64,000 nucleotides of DNA. Origin: Pectobacterium aquaticum. Lineage in GTDB: Bacteria; Pseudomonadota; Gammaproteobacteria; Enterobacterales; Enterobacteriaceae. Both the position numbers and the translations under genes were made by a program. The stretch covers positions 4,216,001 to 4,280,000 of the forward strand of contig NZ_CP086253.1 of the NCBI RefSeq assembly GCF_003382565.3, written 5' to 3'. Under the pieces are notes generated by a model, which worked only from the letters and a program-made list of their open reading frames with translations, did not search any database and was not told where the DNA came from. Shown here in pieces: positions 36,261 to 44,098 of the stretch. Each line of letters opens with the position of its first letter. The first letter of the stretch is position 1.

Positions 36261-37124
36261 ATGATTCGCAGCATGACCGCTTACGCCCGCCGAGAGATCA
36301 AGGGCAACTGGGGAAGCGCAGCCTGGGAACTGCGTTCCGTTAACCAGCGCTATCTGGAAACCTATCTTCGTTTACCGGAACAATTCCGCAGCCTCGAACC
36401 TGTGGCGCGTGAGCGCATCCGCGCCCGCTTAACCCGTGGAAAAATCGAATGCAACCTGCGTTTTGAGCTCGACCCGAGTGCGCAAAGTGCGCTGATCCTG
36501 AACGAAAAGCTGGCGAAACAGCTGGTTAATGCCGCTAACTGGGTCAAGATGCAGAGCGACGAAGGGGAAATCAACCCAGTTGATATCCTGCGCTGGCCCG
36601 GCGTGATGTTGGCGGAAGAGCAGGATCTGGACGCCATCAGCGCCGAACTGCTGACCGCGCTAGAAGGCGCGTTAGATGATTTCATCGCCGCCCGCGAAAG
36701 CGAAGGCAACGCGTTGAAAGGGATGATCGAACAGCGTCTGGCGGGCGTCAGCGCCGAAGTCGTCAAAGTTCGTGCCCAGATGCCAAACATCCTGCTCTGG
36801 CAGCGCGAACGCCTGCAAAGCAAGCTGGAAGATGCGCAAGTACAGCTGGAAAATAACCGTCTGGAACAGGAACTGGTTCTGATGGCACAGCGCGTCGACG
36901 TCGCCGAAGAACTCGACCGCCTCGACGCTCACGTCAAAGAAACCTACAAAATCCTGAAAAAAGAAGAAGCCGTCGGCCGCCGCCTCGACTTCATGATGCA
37001 GGAATTCAACCGCGAATCGAACACGCTGGCCTCGAAATCCATCAACGCCGACGTCACCGCGTCAGCCATTGAGTTGAAAGTGCTGATCGAGCAAATGCGG
37101 GAACAGATTCAGAATATCGAGTAA
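36261..37124 (+). CDS. yicC: YicC-family endoribonuclease
   Basis: This 287-residue protein starts MIRSMTAYARREIKGNWGSA and ends with the conserved DUF1732 region KKEEAVGRRLDFMMQEFNRESNTLASKS broken here as GRRLDFMMQEFNRESNTL. Length equals E. coli YicC, reported to act in RNA turnover. The TATAAT at 36222-36227 could be its -10 box, with no clear -35. Its 3' end forms the edge of a 90-bp direct repeat, marking it as the integration site of the following element. The coding end appears undamaged. Confidence 0.95.
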   Translation: MIRSMTAYARREIKGNWGSAAWELRSVNQRYLETYLRLPEQFRSLEPVARERIRARLTRGKIECNLRFELDPSAQSALILNEKLAKQLVNAANWVKMQSDEGEINPVDILRWPGVMLAEEQDLDAISAELLTALEGALDDFIAARESEGNALKGMIEQRLAGVSAEVVKVRAQMPNILLWQRERLQSKLEDAQVQLENNRLEQELVLMAQRVDVAEELDRLDAHVKETYKILKKEEAVGRRLDFMMQEFNRESNTLASKSINADVTASAIELKVLIEQMREQIQNIE

Positions 37125-37206
37125 TGTTTCACGCGATCTCGCGTAGTATCACTAAGTCTCGTCAGGATAAAAAGGCCATTGTAAATCATGGCCTTTTTTG
37201 TTTTAT
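37109..37206. repeat. Left direct repeat at the yicC 3' end (attL-like), containing a terminator
   Basis: From the last codons of yicC through GTTTCACGCGATCTCGCGT to GGCCTTTTTTGTTTTAT this segment is repeated, with a few mismatches, at 39853-39948. The shared block includes the bidirectional terminator AAAAAGGCCAT...ATGGCCTTTTTT (37169-37199). Duplication of a gene's 3' end next to a tyrosine-integrase gene is the signature of site-specific integration. The exact crossover core cannot be fixed by eye. Confidence 0.75.
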
Positions 37207-37243
37207 ATAGTCTCATGATGTATCACTAGAGCGCGTGTTCAGC

Positions 37244-37295
37244 GTGTACTTAAAGGTGTACTTACTCAGTCTTAAGTACACGTATTTAAGTACAC
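37244..37295. repeat. Four GTGTACTTA sites upstream of the integrase gene
   Basis: GTGTACTTA occurs at 37244-37252 and 37256-37264 and its reverse complement TAAGTACAC at 37273-37281 and 37287-37295. GTGTAC repeats reappear at the far end of the element (39769-39790). They are candidate integrase arm-binding or autoregulatory sites; this is inferred from placement. Confidence 0.5.
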
Positions 37296-37315
37296 CCCCT
37301 GATGATGAGAGACAT

Positions 37316-37820
37316 ATGGGAAAACTGACAGACATACAAATCCGTACATGGATTAGAAACAACGAGCGCTTCGCAGGACGTTCTGATGGCAATGGCCTAT
37401 ATCTCTGTTTTCCAGAGAAATATAAAGAGATGTTCTGGCGATTTCGTTACAAAATCGCAGGAAAATCCAGAGTGATGCTTATTGGCTACTACCCCGCCAT
37501 TTCTCTCGCTAAAGCGCGGGAAATGGCTAAAGAGCTTTCTGCCCGTGTCGCTCTGGGACATGACGTAGCAGGAGAGAAGCAGGAGCGTAAAGCTGAAGCG
37601 TTGAAGAAGATGGAAGAAGAAAAACATGCGCTGAAAGTATCAGCACTGGCCGCTGAATACTTTGAACGTCAGATTCTGCCCCGCTGGAAACATCCAGACA
37701 TTTTGCGCCGCCGTATCGACAAGGACATAAATCCTTGCATTGGTCACATGAAGGTCGAGGACGTAACCGCGCCATATTGATGACATGCTAAAAGGCATCG
37801 TAGATCGCGGAGCGCCAACC
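37316..37820 (+). pseudogene. P4-type tyrosine integrase, frameshifted and truncated by IS1
   Basis: The 5' part encodes the DUF4102 arm-binding domain (LTDIQIRTWIRNNERFAGRSDG, shown in part; VMLIGYYPAISLAKAREMA) and the start of the core-binding domain ending IGHMKVEDVTAP. Translation then stops at 37780, but after a one-base shift the reading resumes as IDDMLKGIVDRGAPT until IS1 begins at 37821. The catalytic C-terminal domain (Arg, His, Tyr) is absent from the window. ATG 37316 is the likely start. The gene lies 110 bases inside the left repeat, as expected for an integrase next to its att site. It cannot be active. Confidence 0.85.
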
Positions 37821-37877
37821 GGTAATGCCTTCAATCGATAGAAATTTCTGTTACCCTATGGGTATTTGAGGTTTTCT

Positions 37878-38150
37878 GTGGCTACCGTTACCGTCCATTG
37901 TCCCCGATGCCATTCAGATGAAATTTATCGCCATGGTCGTAGTACTTCACAACACGAGCGCTTTCGGTGTCGGTCATGTAAACGTGTTTTCCAGTTGACC
38001 TACACCTATGAAGCGCGGAAGCCGAGAGTCAAAGAACAAATCGTTGATATGGCGCATAACGGTTCCGGTGTGCGCGATACCGCCAGAACGCTGAAGATAG
38101 GCATCAACACCGTCATACGTGCTTTAAAAAACTCGCTCCCCAGCGCATAA
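37878..38150 (+). CDS. insA: IS1 protein InsA
   Basis: This 90-residue protein, from the GTG at 37878, has the InsA zinc-finger pattern CPRCHSDE...RFRCRSCKRVF and a helix-turn-helix (VRDTARTLKIGINTVIRAL). InsA alone represses transposition and, joined to InsB by -1 frameshifting, forms the transposase. It matches the length and layout of E. coli InsA (91 residues). Confidence 0.9.
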   Translation: MATVTVHCPRCHSDEIYRHGRSTSQHERFRCRSCKRVFQLTYTYEARKPRVKEQIVDMAHNGSGVRDTARTLKIGINTVIRALKNSLPSA

Positions 38151-38572
38151 CTTCTTTTCCGGTCGCTCACGCCGACGTCGCCCTTATCTGTGAACTTGAT
38201 GAGCAGTGGGCCTTTGTTGGCAGTAAAGCCGTGCAACACTGGCTCTGGTACGCTTACAACATTAAAACTGGCGGTGTTCTGGCTTATACGTTCGGGCCGC
38301 GAAACGATGAAACTTGCCGTGAACGGCTGGCTCTGCTCACGCCCTTCAGCATTGGCATGATAACCAGCGACGGCTGGGGCAACTATGCGAGAGATGTGCC
38401 GAAGGAGAAGCACCTGACAGGTAAAATTTTTACACAGCGCATTGAGCGTAACAATCTGACGCTCCGTACCCGCATCAAGCGTCTGGCACGCAAAACGATT
38501 TGCTTCTCACACTCAATTGAGGTTCACGAGAAAGTCGTCGGTTCCTTCATCGAAAGATACATGTTCTACTAA
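38129..38572 (+). CDS. insB: IS1 transposase catalytic frame InsB' (reached by -1 frameshift)
   Basis: In the -1 frame after the AAAAAAC slip at 38126-38132 the reading continues LKKLAPQ and stays open to 38572. It contains CELDEQWAFVGSK, TSDGWGNYA, the TQRIERNNLTLRTRIKRLAR segment and a conserved C-terminal KVVGSFIERY, the DDE domain of IS1. No good independent start is seen, so the product is the InsAB' fusion. No stop or deletion disrupts it, so this copy could still be active. Confidence 0.85.
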   Translation, partial: KLAPQRITSFPVAHADVALICELDEQWAFVGSKAVQHWLWYAYNIKTGGVLAYTFGPRNDETCRERLALLTPFSIGMITSDGWGNYARDVPKEKHLTGKIFTQRIERNNLTLRTRIKRLARKTICFSHSIEVHEKVVGSFIERYMFY

Positions 38573-38601
38573 TTGGAGGCATTACCCAATCAGGGGTTAG
38601 T

Positions 38602-38701
38602 GTTGGTTCAAAACGCCTCTATGTCGGTTCAGTTTTTGAGAAAAAAATTAATTAAAACAATCGTCTTTACAAATTGAACCAACTGAACCGACTGAACTAA
38701 C
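38602..38701. repeat. TGAACC(A/G)AC iteron-like repeats in a gene-free stretch
   Basis: Three tandem 9-mers TGAACCAAC, TGAACCGAC and TGAACTAAC fill 38675-38701, and exact inverted copies GTTGGTTCA (38602-38610) and GTCGGTTCA (38623-38631) lie upstream. Regular 9-base spacing recalls initiator-protein sites in phage-satellite origins, such as P4-like elements. No replication gene remains nearby. The rest of the 38587-38927 gap shows no gene. Confidence 0.5.
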
Positions 38702-38927
38702 ATACTTTTGCTTATATATGCATTTTTAGTGACGCTAGTTATCGACCAGACCAGAGGTACAAGCTGATTATCTCTTTTTTGTGGCTGTCATTTTCATGGC
38801 TGGTGTGGTTTCTTATTGCGGGATAGACCTATCGTAGAATAATCAGAATGTGGGATATTGAAGCAAACATTCCGCAGATCCAGTGACTAAAACAAAACCC
38901 ACCAGCGCAAGATACATGGAGTGAGCG

Positions 38928-39752
38928 ATGAACGAGCACCATCAACCATTTGAGGATTTACGGCAATATAGCAGCGAAGGGCAGGAATATTGGTCAGCAA
39001 GAGATTTAGCACCATTGCTTGATTATCGGGACTGGAGAAATTTTCAAAACGTTCTATCACGTGCCGCTCAAGCATGTGAAGTTAGTAACCAAGAGGTTTC
39101 AGACCATTTCGTTGAGACCACCAAAATGGTTGTGCTTGGATCGGGAGCTCAACGAGAACTGGAAGACATTCATTTGTCCCGGTATGCATGCTACCTAGTT
39201 GTACAGAATGGTGATCCTAGTAAACCCGTCATAGCAACAGGGCAAACATACTTTGCAATACAGACAAGGCGGCAGGAACTAGCTGACGATGAGACATTCA
39301 AGCGACTCCGCGAAGATGAAAAACGACTTTTTCTCAGGAACGAACTGAAAGAGCACAATAAACAATTGGTCGAAGCAGCACAGCAAGCGGGTGTTGAAAC
39401 CACTCTGGATTTTGCAATATTTCAAAATCATGGGTATCAAGGGCTGTACGGCGGATTAGACCAAAAGGCCATACATCAACGGAAAGGACTCAAGAAAAGC
39501 CAAAAAATACTCGACCACATGGGTTCAACTGAATTAGCAGCCAACCTATTCCGAGCAACCCAGGCTGAAGAGAAACTCCGCAGGGATAATGTTAAATCGA
39601 AGCAAAAAGCCAATGAAACTCACTTTGAAGTGGGAAGGAAAGTAAGACAAACAATCAAGGAACTGGGCGGGACTATGCCAGAGAATCTACCTGCGCCAGA
39701 AAAAAGCATCAAACAGCTAGAGTCTGCCGCAAAAAAACTGGATAAAAAATAG
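38928..39752 (+). CDS. dinD: DNA-damage-inducible protein D
   Basis: This 274-residue protein begins MNEHHQPFEDLRQYSSEGQE and has the BRO-N-like segment YWSARDLAPLLDYRDWRNF and LSRYACYLVVQNGDPSKPVI, as in E. coli DinD, an inhibitor of RecA filaments. In E. coli dinD also lies beside yicC. The ATG at 38928 has TGGAG 9 bases upstream. No CTGT-N8-ACAG LexA box was found in the preceding 150 bases, so SOS control is not shown. It is the only intact cargo gene inside the direct repeats. Confidence 0.88.
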   Translation: MNEHHQPFEDLRQYSSEGQEYWSARDLAPLLDYRDWRNFQNVLSRAAQACEVSNQEVSDHFVETTKMVVLGSGAQRELEDIHLSRYACYLVVQNGDPSKPVIATGQTYFAIQTRRQELADDETFKRLREDEKRLFLRNELKEHNKQLVEAAQQAGVETTLDFAIFQNHGYQGLYGGLDQKAIHQRKGLKKSQKILDHMGSTELAANLFRATQAEEKLRRDNVKSKQKANETHFEVGRKVRQTIKELGGTMPENLPAPEKSIKQLESAAKKLDKK

Positions 39753-39768
39753 AGCACTCCGTTTTACC

Positions 39769-39790
39769 GTGTACACATGGGTGTACACAT
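39769..39790. repeat. Two GTGTACACAT direct repeats at the right end of the yicC element
   Basis: GTGTACACAT occurs at 39769-39778 and 39781-39790, about 65 bases inside the right direct repeat. The GTGTAC core is shared with four sites near the integrase at the left end, so these look like the opposite-arm integrase sites. Confidence 0.5.
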
Positions 39791-39852
39791 AGAAAAAACG
39801 CATTATCGAAAACCCGCTTACAGCAAGGCTTTACCCCATCTACTCAATAAAC

Positions 39853-39948
39853 AGATTCAATCGAATAACGTTTCACGCGATCTCGCGTTGTCTCACTAAG
39901 TCTCGTCAGGATAAAAAGGCCATTGTAAATCATGGCCTTTTTTGTTTT
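39853..39948. repeat. Right direct repeat (attR-like), with the second copy of the yicC terminator
   Basis: The stretch from ACAGATTCAATCGAATAA to GGCCTTTTTTGTTTTAT repeats the yicC 3' end and terminator seen at 37109-37206. Two mismatches lie in GCGTTGTCTCAC versus GCGTAGTATCAC and the remainder from ACTAAGTCTCG onward is identical. The terminator copy (39913-39943) can also stop the abiE transcript arriving from the right. Confidence 0.75.
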
Positions 39949-39973
39949 ATGATGGAGGGAGAAAAACATGGGG

Positions 39974-40861
39974 CTAACCCATATCAAATGGATTTTTTGG
40001 TGTTCCGTCATTCAGTAACTCAGACGCGATGGCATGTACCTCGCCCTGAACATAAGCCCAATATGCAGGGTTATCGAGGGTTCTCTCTTTAATTTGCTTA
40101 GAGATAAAACGGCTCATTTCCATATTGAAGTCGTCACGGACTTCATCTTCCGACATTAGCTTGGCTAACTGAATAGACAGCGCCTGTCGAAAGTCTTCTG
40201 TTTGCTTCTGTCTGGCGGTGAGCTTCTTTTCAACCAGTGTCTTGGATAAATCAATACCGCGCTGCTTAATCCAAACAATATCCCAGATATCACGAGGTTT
40301 AATACGTCTTGCCCGATACGCTAACGCGATCAACTTATCGGCCAATGTTTCTTGTAACGACTGTACCGGAACCAAGATCCCTTCAGTCGGTACAACGATG
40401 TTGTAATGATTGATTAGTGGGCGTTTTTCAATATCAAATGACGGAATAGCACAGACGTCAATATGCATTTTTTGCCGTGGCAAATCAGGACGATTAGCTT
40501 CTTTTACGATACTAATTTTCCAAGAAACAGTATCCCCTTGCTGCTCGCCAGAAGGTTTGTTTACCCAAACTTCGGTTTCATACTTGTTCTGAATATAGGT
40601 TTGGATTTCGGACTCCAGCCCCTCAAACGCTGAGGGCTGGAAATCATGACCACCATTGAAATCAAGATCTTCTGATAGCCTGCTGCTGTTGTAACACATT
40701 CGTAATGAGGTGCCGCCAATAAACGTTAACCGCTGCATGACGCCCTGTTTGATCAGCACATCCATAATGTCATGATGCAAGATCTCTTTTTCTATGACGG
40801 GTGTCACTGCGGCATAGTCAGGGTTTGACTGGACAATTTGGCGAATTTGTTGCTTCAGCAT
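39974..40861 (-). CDS. abiEii: AbiEii-type nucleotidyltransferase toxin
   Basis: This 295-residue protein has the AbiEii motif FIGGTSLRMCYNSSRLSEDL at about residues 47-66, with the GGT loop and Asp residues of nucleotidyltransferases, and KLIALAYRARRIKPRDIWDI further on. AbiEii homologues add nucleotides to tRNA or otherwise block growth, aborting phage infection. The antitoxin gene lies 28 bases upstream on the same strand. The toxin looks full length and its motifs are intact. Confidence 0.9.
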   Translation of the reverse strand: MLKQQIRQIVQSNPDYAAVTPVIEKEILHHDIMDVLIKQGVMQRLTFIGGTSLRMCYNSSRLSEDLDFNGGHDFQPSAFEGLESEIQTYIQNKYETEVWVNKPSGEQQGDTVSWKISIVKEANRPDLPRQKMHIDVCAIPSFDIEKRPLINHYNIVVPTEGILVPVQSLQETLADKLIALAYRARRIKPRDIWDIVWIKQRGIDLSKTLVEKKLTARQKQTEDFRQALSIQLAKLMSEDEVRDDFNMEMSRFISKQIKERTLDNPAYWAYVQGEVHAIASELLNDGTPKNPFDMG

Positions 40862-40889
40862 ACGTTATCTCCCATACACACCCCCATGC

Positions 40890-41414
40890 TTAGCTCTCCA
40901 ACATATGTAGATTGCGCTGGCAGTGTTTTAGATCTGCAATCGCTTGTTCCTTGTATGCGCGATACATTTTGATGTCGGGGTCATAATACAAATTAGGTGC
41001 AATTTGCTCGACTGGCTTTTTAGTATGGGTAAACTCGATCACGCCATAAGGCGTATCAAAACAACCACTTCGACCTTTAGTCACCACAGTGACTCTACCC
41101 ATCACAACTTGTGAAATATCACCGGTATGACTGAGCTGACTTTCTAAGCTGATGTAGCTCAATACGCCGCTGCGCAACTTTTTGATGATTTTATAAATGG
41201 CAGTCTCAGGCTCAGGTGGTGTAATAACACTTTCATAGAAGCCTTTCACCACTCGTCTTAGCAACCCCTTCTTTACGCAATCTGCCAGGAATTTTCTAAA
41301 GGCTGAGTCACAAGGCACACCCTGCATAAAAGCCAGCTCTGTTACACTGTGAATGCCGCCGCCGGCGTTCACTGCTTTGGCCAACGCGTTTAATAGCTCA
41401 TCAGATTTAGCCAT
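40890..41414 (-). CDS. abiEi: AbiEi-type antitoxin / repressor
   Basis: This 174-residue protein has an N-terminal winged helix-turn-helix (VTELAFMQGVPCDSAFRKFL, ADCVKKGLLRRVVKGFYES) and a C-terminal domain typical of AbiEi. The family neutralises AbiEii and represses the operon by binding inverted repeats in its promoter. An 18-bp-arm inverted repeat lies immediately upstream of the ATG at 41414. Confidence 0.88.
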   Translation of the reverse strand: MAKSDELLNALAKAVNAGGGIHSVTELAFMQGVPCDSAFRKFLADCVKKGLLRRVVKGFYESVITPPEPETAIYKIIKKLRSGVLSYISLESQLSHTGDISQVVMGRVTVVTKGRSGCFDTPYGVIEFTHTKKPVEQIAPNLYYDPDIKMYRAYKEQAIADLKHCQRNLHMLES

Positions 41415-41457
41415 AGGTCTACACTACATTACCAAATAAGTAATGTAGTGTAGACCT
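41415..41457 (-). promoter_or_regulatory. AbiEi operator, 43-bp inverted repeat
   Basis: AGGTCTACACTACATTAC and GTAATGTAGTGTAGACCT are exact 18-bp arms around a 7-base centre, touching the abiEi start codon. Further half-sites TAGACCTG and AGGTCTACA follow to about 41490. Characterised AbiEi repressors bind inverted repeats in this position, so autoregulation is likely. Confidence 0.8.
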
Positions 41458-41516
41458 GATGCTAGACCTGCGCAAGAAAAGGTCTACAGGTTGTTACGTA
41501 ATTATTGCCCCCTCCA

Positions 41517-42635
41517 TTAAAGCAAATCACTCAAGCGATTTAACAGCGCTTTACGGCTATTATTCGCCACAGCAAAGCGCTTAAAGCGTTGTTCAAACGC
41601 CGCTTCATCCGCTTTGAACTGATAGGCCTCAAACAGCTGATGCAGATAGCGTGATGCCGCATCGTAACCACTGGCGCAAGTTCGATCCGCTTGCTCTTGT
41701 GATTGCTGCCAGTAGTGCTCACGCTGGTTGTAAATATCCGTCAACGCTTTTTCTTTTTCCGCTTTTTCGAGGGCCATTTTCTTTGCGAGTGCTGCGGCTT
41801 GCTCTTGCTGTAATTGGCTTTGCGCTTGCTCGATGAAAGGGGAAATTACCTCGGGGGTTAACCAGTATTGATAGATTTCGTCTGTGTTGGCAGGTTCATT
41901 TCGCGTCAGCGCTAAGGCTTGGTGTCGGGTTAGCTGGCCTTGCTCAAACAACGTGCGTAATAGCGTGTCTTTCTCTGCTTCCGAGAGATTATGGAGCCAC
42001 ACATCAAACTGAAACTGGGTTTGTTTGGCTTGGTGACTGGGTTGTTCGTTCAGCACCATGGCGAGTGCCTTAACCAATGCTAAGGGAATATCAAACAGCG
42101 CTGCAAAGGCCTGCAACTCTTCACTGAGAGGTTCAAAATCGAATTGAATTAACGGCACTCGCTCAACTTCATCATTAAAATCGCACTCTTTGAGCCACAT
42201 AAAGTACACAAGGCGCCAATCCCCTCGGATTAACTCGCTACGTAACCCAGCTAAATGCTGGAAAAAGTCGTCAGCATTCTCATCGTCAAAATATTCGTCA
42301 TACTCCTCGATGGAAAAAATCAGCAGTTGCCACTCATCATTTTCGTGTACATGAAGCCCATCACTTGAAAAGCCGAGTAACGCATCTGGAAGTGTTCCAG
42401 CTGGTAGCTTGATGTAAGCATCGATTGAGCCCCAATCGGCATAGTAAAAACCGATATCGAAGTGTTTTAACATCAGCTCAAAAGGCTCTGCCTTTAGACC
42501 ACTGTAGGTGTAATACACCTGAAAGGACGTGGCGCTGATCTCGGCACGGCTTGAAATGGCTCTGAGTGCTTGGCGCGCTTTAGCATCTAAATACCCATCC
42601 AGACGCTCGAATTTATAGTATTGATATTCGCTCAC
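41517..42635 (-). CDS. Uncharacterised protein, first partner of a SEC-C gene pair
   Basis: This 372-residue acidic protein starts MSEYQYYKFERLDGYLDAKA and has ISSRAEISATSFQVYYTYSG near residue 27, a globular N-terminal part to about 260, then a long charged helix (AQSQLQQEQAAALAKKMALE onward) that is probably a coiled coil at about residues 268-320. There is no signal peptide, membrane segment or catalytic motif I recognise. It lies 10 bases after the SEC-C gene on the same strand, so the two are co-translated. Similar N-termini occur in other unnamed bacterial proteins, by recollection. Function unknown; context is a defence island. Confidence 0.6.
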   Translation of the reverse strand: MSEYQYYKFERLDGYLDAKARQALRAISSRAEISATSFQVYYTYSGLKAEPFELMLKHFDIGFYYADWGSIDAYIKLPAGTLPDALLGFSSDGLHVHENDEWQLLIFSIEEYDEYFDDENADDFFQHLAGLRSELIRGDWRLVYFMWLKECDFNDEVERVPLIQFDFEPLSEELQAFAALFDIPLALVKALAMVLNEQPSHQAKQTQFQFDVWLHNLSEAEKDTLLRTLFEQGQLTRHQALALTRNEPANTDEIYQYWLTPEVISPFIEQAQSQLQQEQAAALAKKMALEKAEKEKALTDIYNQREHYWQQSQEQADRTCASGYDAASRYLHQLFEAYQFKADEAAFEQRFKRFAVANNSRKALLNRLSDLL

Positions 42636-42645
42636 GGTGACTTTG

Positions 42646-43644
42646 CTATGTATTTATTGTGAATTGAAAAGTGTGTGTTAACAAAGGCTGCACCTGAACC
42701 ACTCTGTCGACGGGGTCTGCGATGATATAACGGTCCGCGGTCACAAATCCCCAAAACTGCAAAAATCGTCCAATAAATCGAGATTCGATGAGCATGCTTA
42801 AGTTTCTTTCTGGCGAGAAGTAATGATTCGTAGGGAATGCCTGCAATAAATCGGGGAAAGCGGTAATAACCTCTTCAATCAGCTGATCCACACGTTTGTG
42901 GCTCTGAATGCGCCAGAGCATAAACAGCCAAAAGGTTCGCAAGTCGGCATCAAACTCAAAACTGTCCAAATAGCCCCAGTTATATTTGTTGATGGCAGTT
43001 TCTAACATAGGTTTAAAAAATGCCTGTACGCCTAGAGTTTGATACTGTTTTTGCGCTGCTTTTTTCACATGGTAGCGGCCGCTGCGTTGATAAATAATGC
43101 CGTTAATTTCGGCTAGCACTCTGGTGTAGTGCAAGGCATTGAATTTGTCTTCGTTACTGCCCGCAAACTCGCTGATACTTATGTCACGTTCGAATTGAGC
43201 AACGGCAAACTCAGGCAATAACTCACTGGCCTGTTTAACCAACTTAGTCGGTAAATTGCCTTTACTCGTGGCTTTGAATGAGCCTTCTTGTGCCATGGCC
43301 TCATCAAGAATTAGCGCGAGATAGCGCATCACTGGGCTGGCAGAAAGATCGTCTGGTGTGCTGATTTTCACACACTGTAGTTCATCAAAAGGCGCATAAA
43401 GCCAATTGGCCATTTGCATTGGCGTCACGCCACAAAAATCGGGATGAGGTTGATTATTGCGATCCTGAACTTTGTGTTGTAAAGCAACGTTGAGTTCATC
43501 AAGGCTCAAATTTGGGTTCATTGCCAGCATCGCTTCAACATCATCGATGACTTGGGCATGTTGCTTAGAAACGCTGTTCATACAACAACGTTTAAATTTT
43601 TTACCACTGCCACAATGGCAAGGATCGTTTCGGCCGAGCTTCAT
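42646..43644 (-). CDS. SEC-C zinc-motif protein of unknown function
   Basis: This 332-residue protein begins MKLGRNDPCHCGSGKKFKRC, a SEC-C zinc motif (CxCGSGKKFKRCC) like that at the SecA C-terminus. The rest is helical with no recognised domain: GVTPMQMANWLYAPFDELQC near residue 71, and a CVKISTPDDLSASPVMRYLA segment. SEC-C motifs bind ribosomes or SecB in other proteins. It forms a two-gene unit with the following gene and lies next to hipBA relics and mcrBC. What it does is unknown. Confidence 0.65.
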   Translation of the reverse strand: MKLGRNDPCHCGSGKKFKRCCMNSVSKQHAQVIDDVEAMLAMNPNLSLDELNVALQHKVQDRNNQPHPDFCGVTPMQMANWLYAPFDELQCVKISTPDDLSASPVMRYLALILDEAMAQEGSFKATSKGNLPTKLVKQASELLPEFAVAQFERDISISEFAGSNEDKFNALHYTRVLAEINGIIYQRSGRYHVKKAAQKQYQTLGVQAFFKPMLETAINKYNWGYLDSFEFDADLRTFWLFMLWRIQSHKRVDQLIEEVITAFPDLLQAFPTNHYFSPERNLSMLIESRFIGRFLQFWGFVTADRYIIADPVDRVVQVQPLLTHTFQFTINT

Positions 43645-43656
43645 TATGGGTTTCTC

Positions 43657-43776
43657 TTATTGTGGTAGAAAATATTGAAAAAAAACGCCTTGCCAATTCT
43701 GAGCCAACACCCCCACTGCGACCTCTTCACCCGACGTGCGAGCTACACTGAGTTTCTGAACGGGTTTAAAACTCAT
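43657..43776 (-). pseudogene. HipA-like toxin, N-terminal relic
   Basis: A 39-codon frame, MSFKPVQKLSVARTSGEEVA followed by VGVLAQNWQGVFFQYF, matches the N-terminus of HipA-family kinases (usually about 400 residues or more). It ends at a stop after the first 39 residues, and the kinase domain is missing. It lies 3 bases after the broken hipB-like gene, the usual hipBA order. The remnant has no expected function. Confidence 0.7.
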
Positions 43777-43779
43777 CTT

Positions 43780-44057
43780 TTAGCACCTCATAATGCTAGT
43801 CGGTATAGCAGCACGCGCCTTGTTAGGTTGTGTGAGCGGATATAGCCTGTCTAGCGAGTCAAGTGTCTTCTGCCAAAGCAACAGTAATTGGCGGAAGGAA
43901 ATTTGCCCAGTCAGCTCAAATTTCTTAATGGTGGCCACAGGCACGCAGCTTCGCTCTGCCAGTGCAGCCCGTGACAGCTTGCTTGTTGGCGTAACTCACG
44001 TAAGTAAGCAGCATAGGCTCGGCTCACATCAGTATCATCAAGTAATGTAAAATTCAT
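43780..44057 (-). pseudogene. HipB-like XRE antitoxin, frameshifted
   Basis: The start MNFTLLDDTDVSRAYAAYLR LRQQ-type region (44057 downward) and the helix-turn-helix KLSRAALAERSCVPVATIKK followed by TGQISFRQLLLLW are in different frames; a one-base shift near the CAAGCAAGC segment (about 43977-43985) separates them. Restored, it would be a 90-residue HipB-type repressor ending IPTSIMRC at 43780. With the hipA relic next to it, it is a dead toxin-antitoxin module. Confidence 0.7.
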
Positions 44058-44098
44058 CGGCGGCCACAACGCCCTGTGCTCAGGGCGTTTTCGTTGCA

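Larger units (their letters stand above)
37821..38586 (+). mobile_element. IS1-family insertion sequence
   Basis: The ends are inverted repeats: GGTAATGCCTTCAAT on the left and ATTGGAGGCATTACC on the right. Length is 766 bases, standard for IS1. It holds insA and insB in overlapping frames with an A6C slippage site at 38126-38132. The nine bases on either side (GCGCCAACC and CAATCAGGG) do not match, so no target duplication survives and an adjacent deletion probably removed the rest of the integrase gene. Confidence 0.92.

Noticed and set aside
37812..38595. A target-site duplication flanking IS1
   Set aside because: The nine bases before (GCGCCAACC) and after (CAATCAGGG) the element differ, and shorter lengths also fail to match.
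38760..38927. A LexA (SOS) box before dinD
   Set aside because: GGCTGTCATTTTCATGGCTGG has the first half CTGT, but no ACAG follows at the right distance. No CTGT-N8-ACAG match was found in this interval.
44068..44096. Terminator for the McrC-like gene
   Set aside because: AACGCCCTG...CAGGGCGTT forms a stem, but the T run follows only on the plus strand, so it would not stop the minus-strand transcript.
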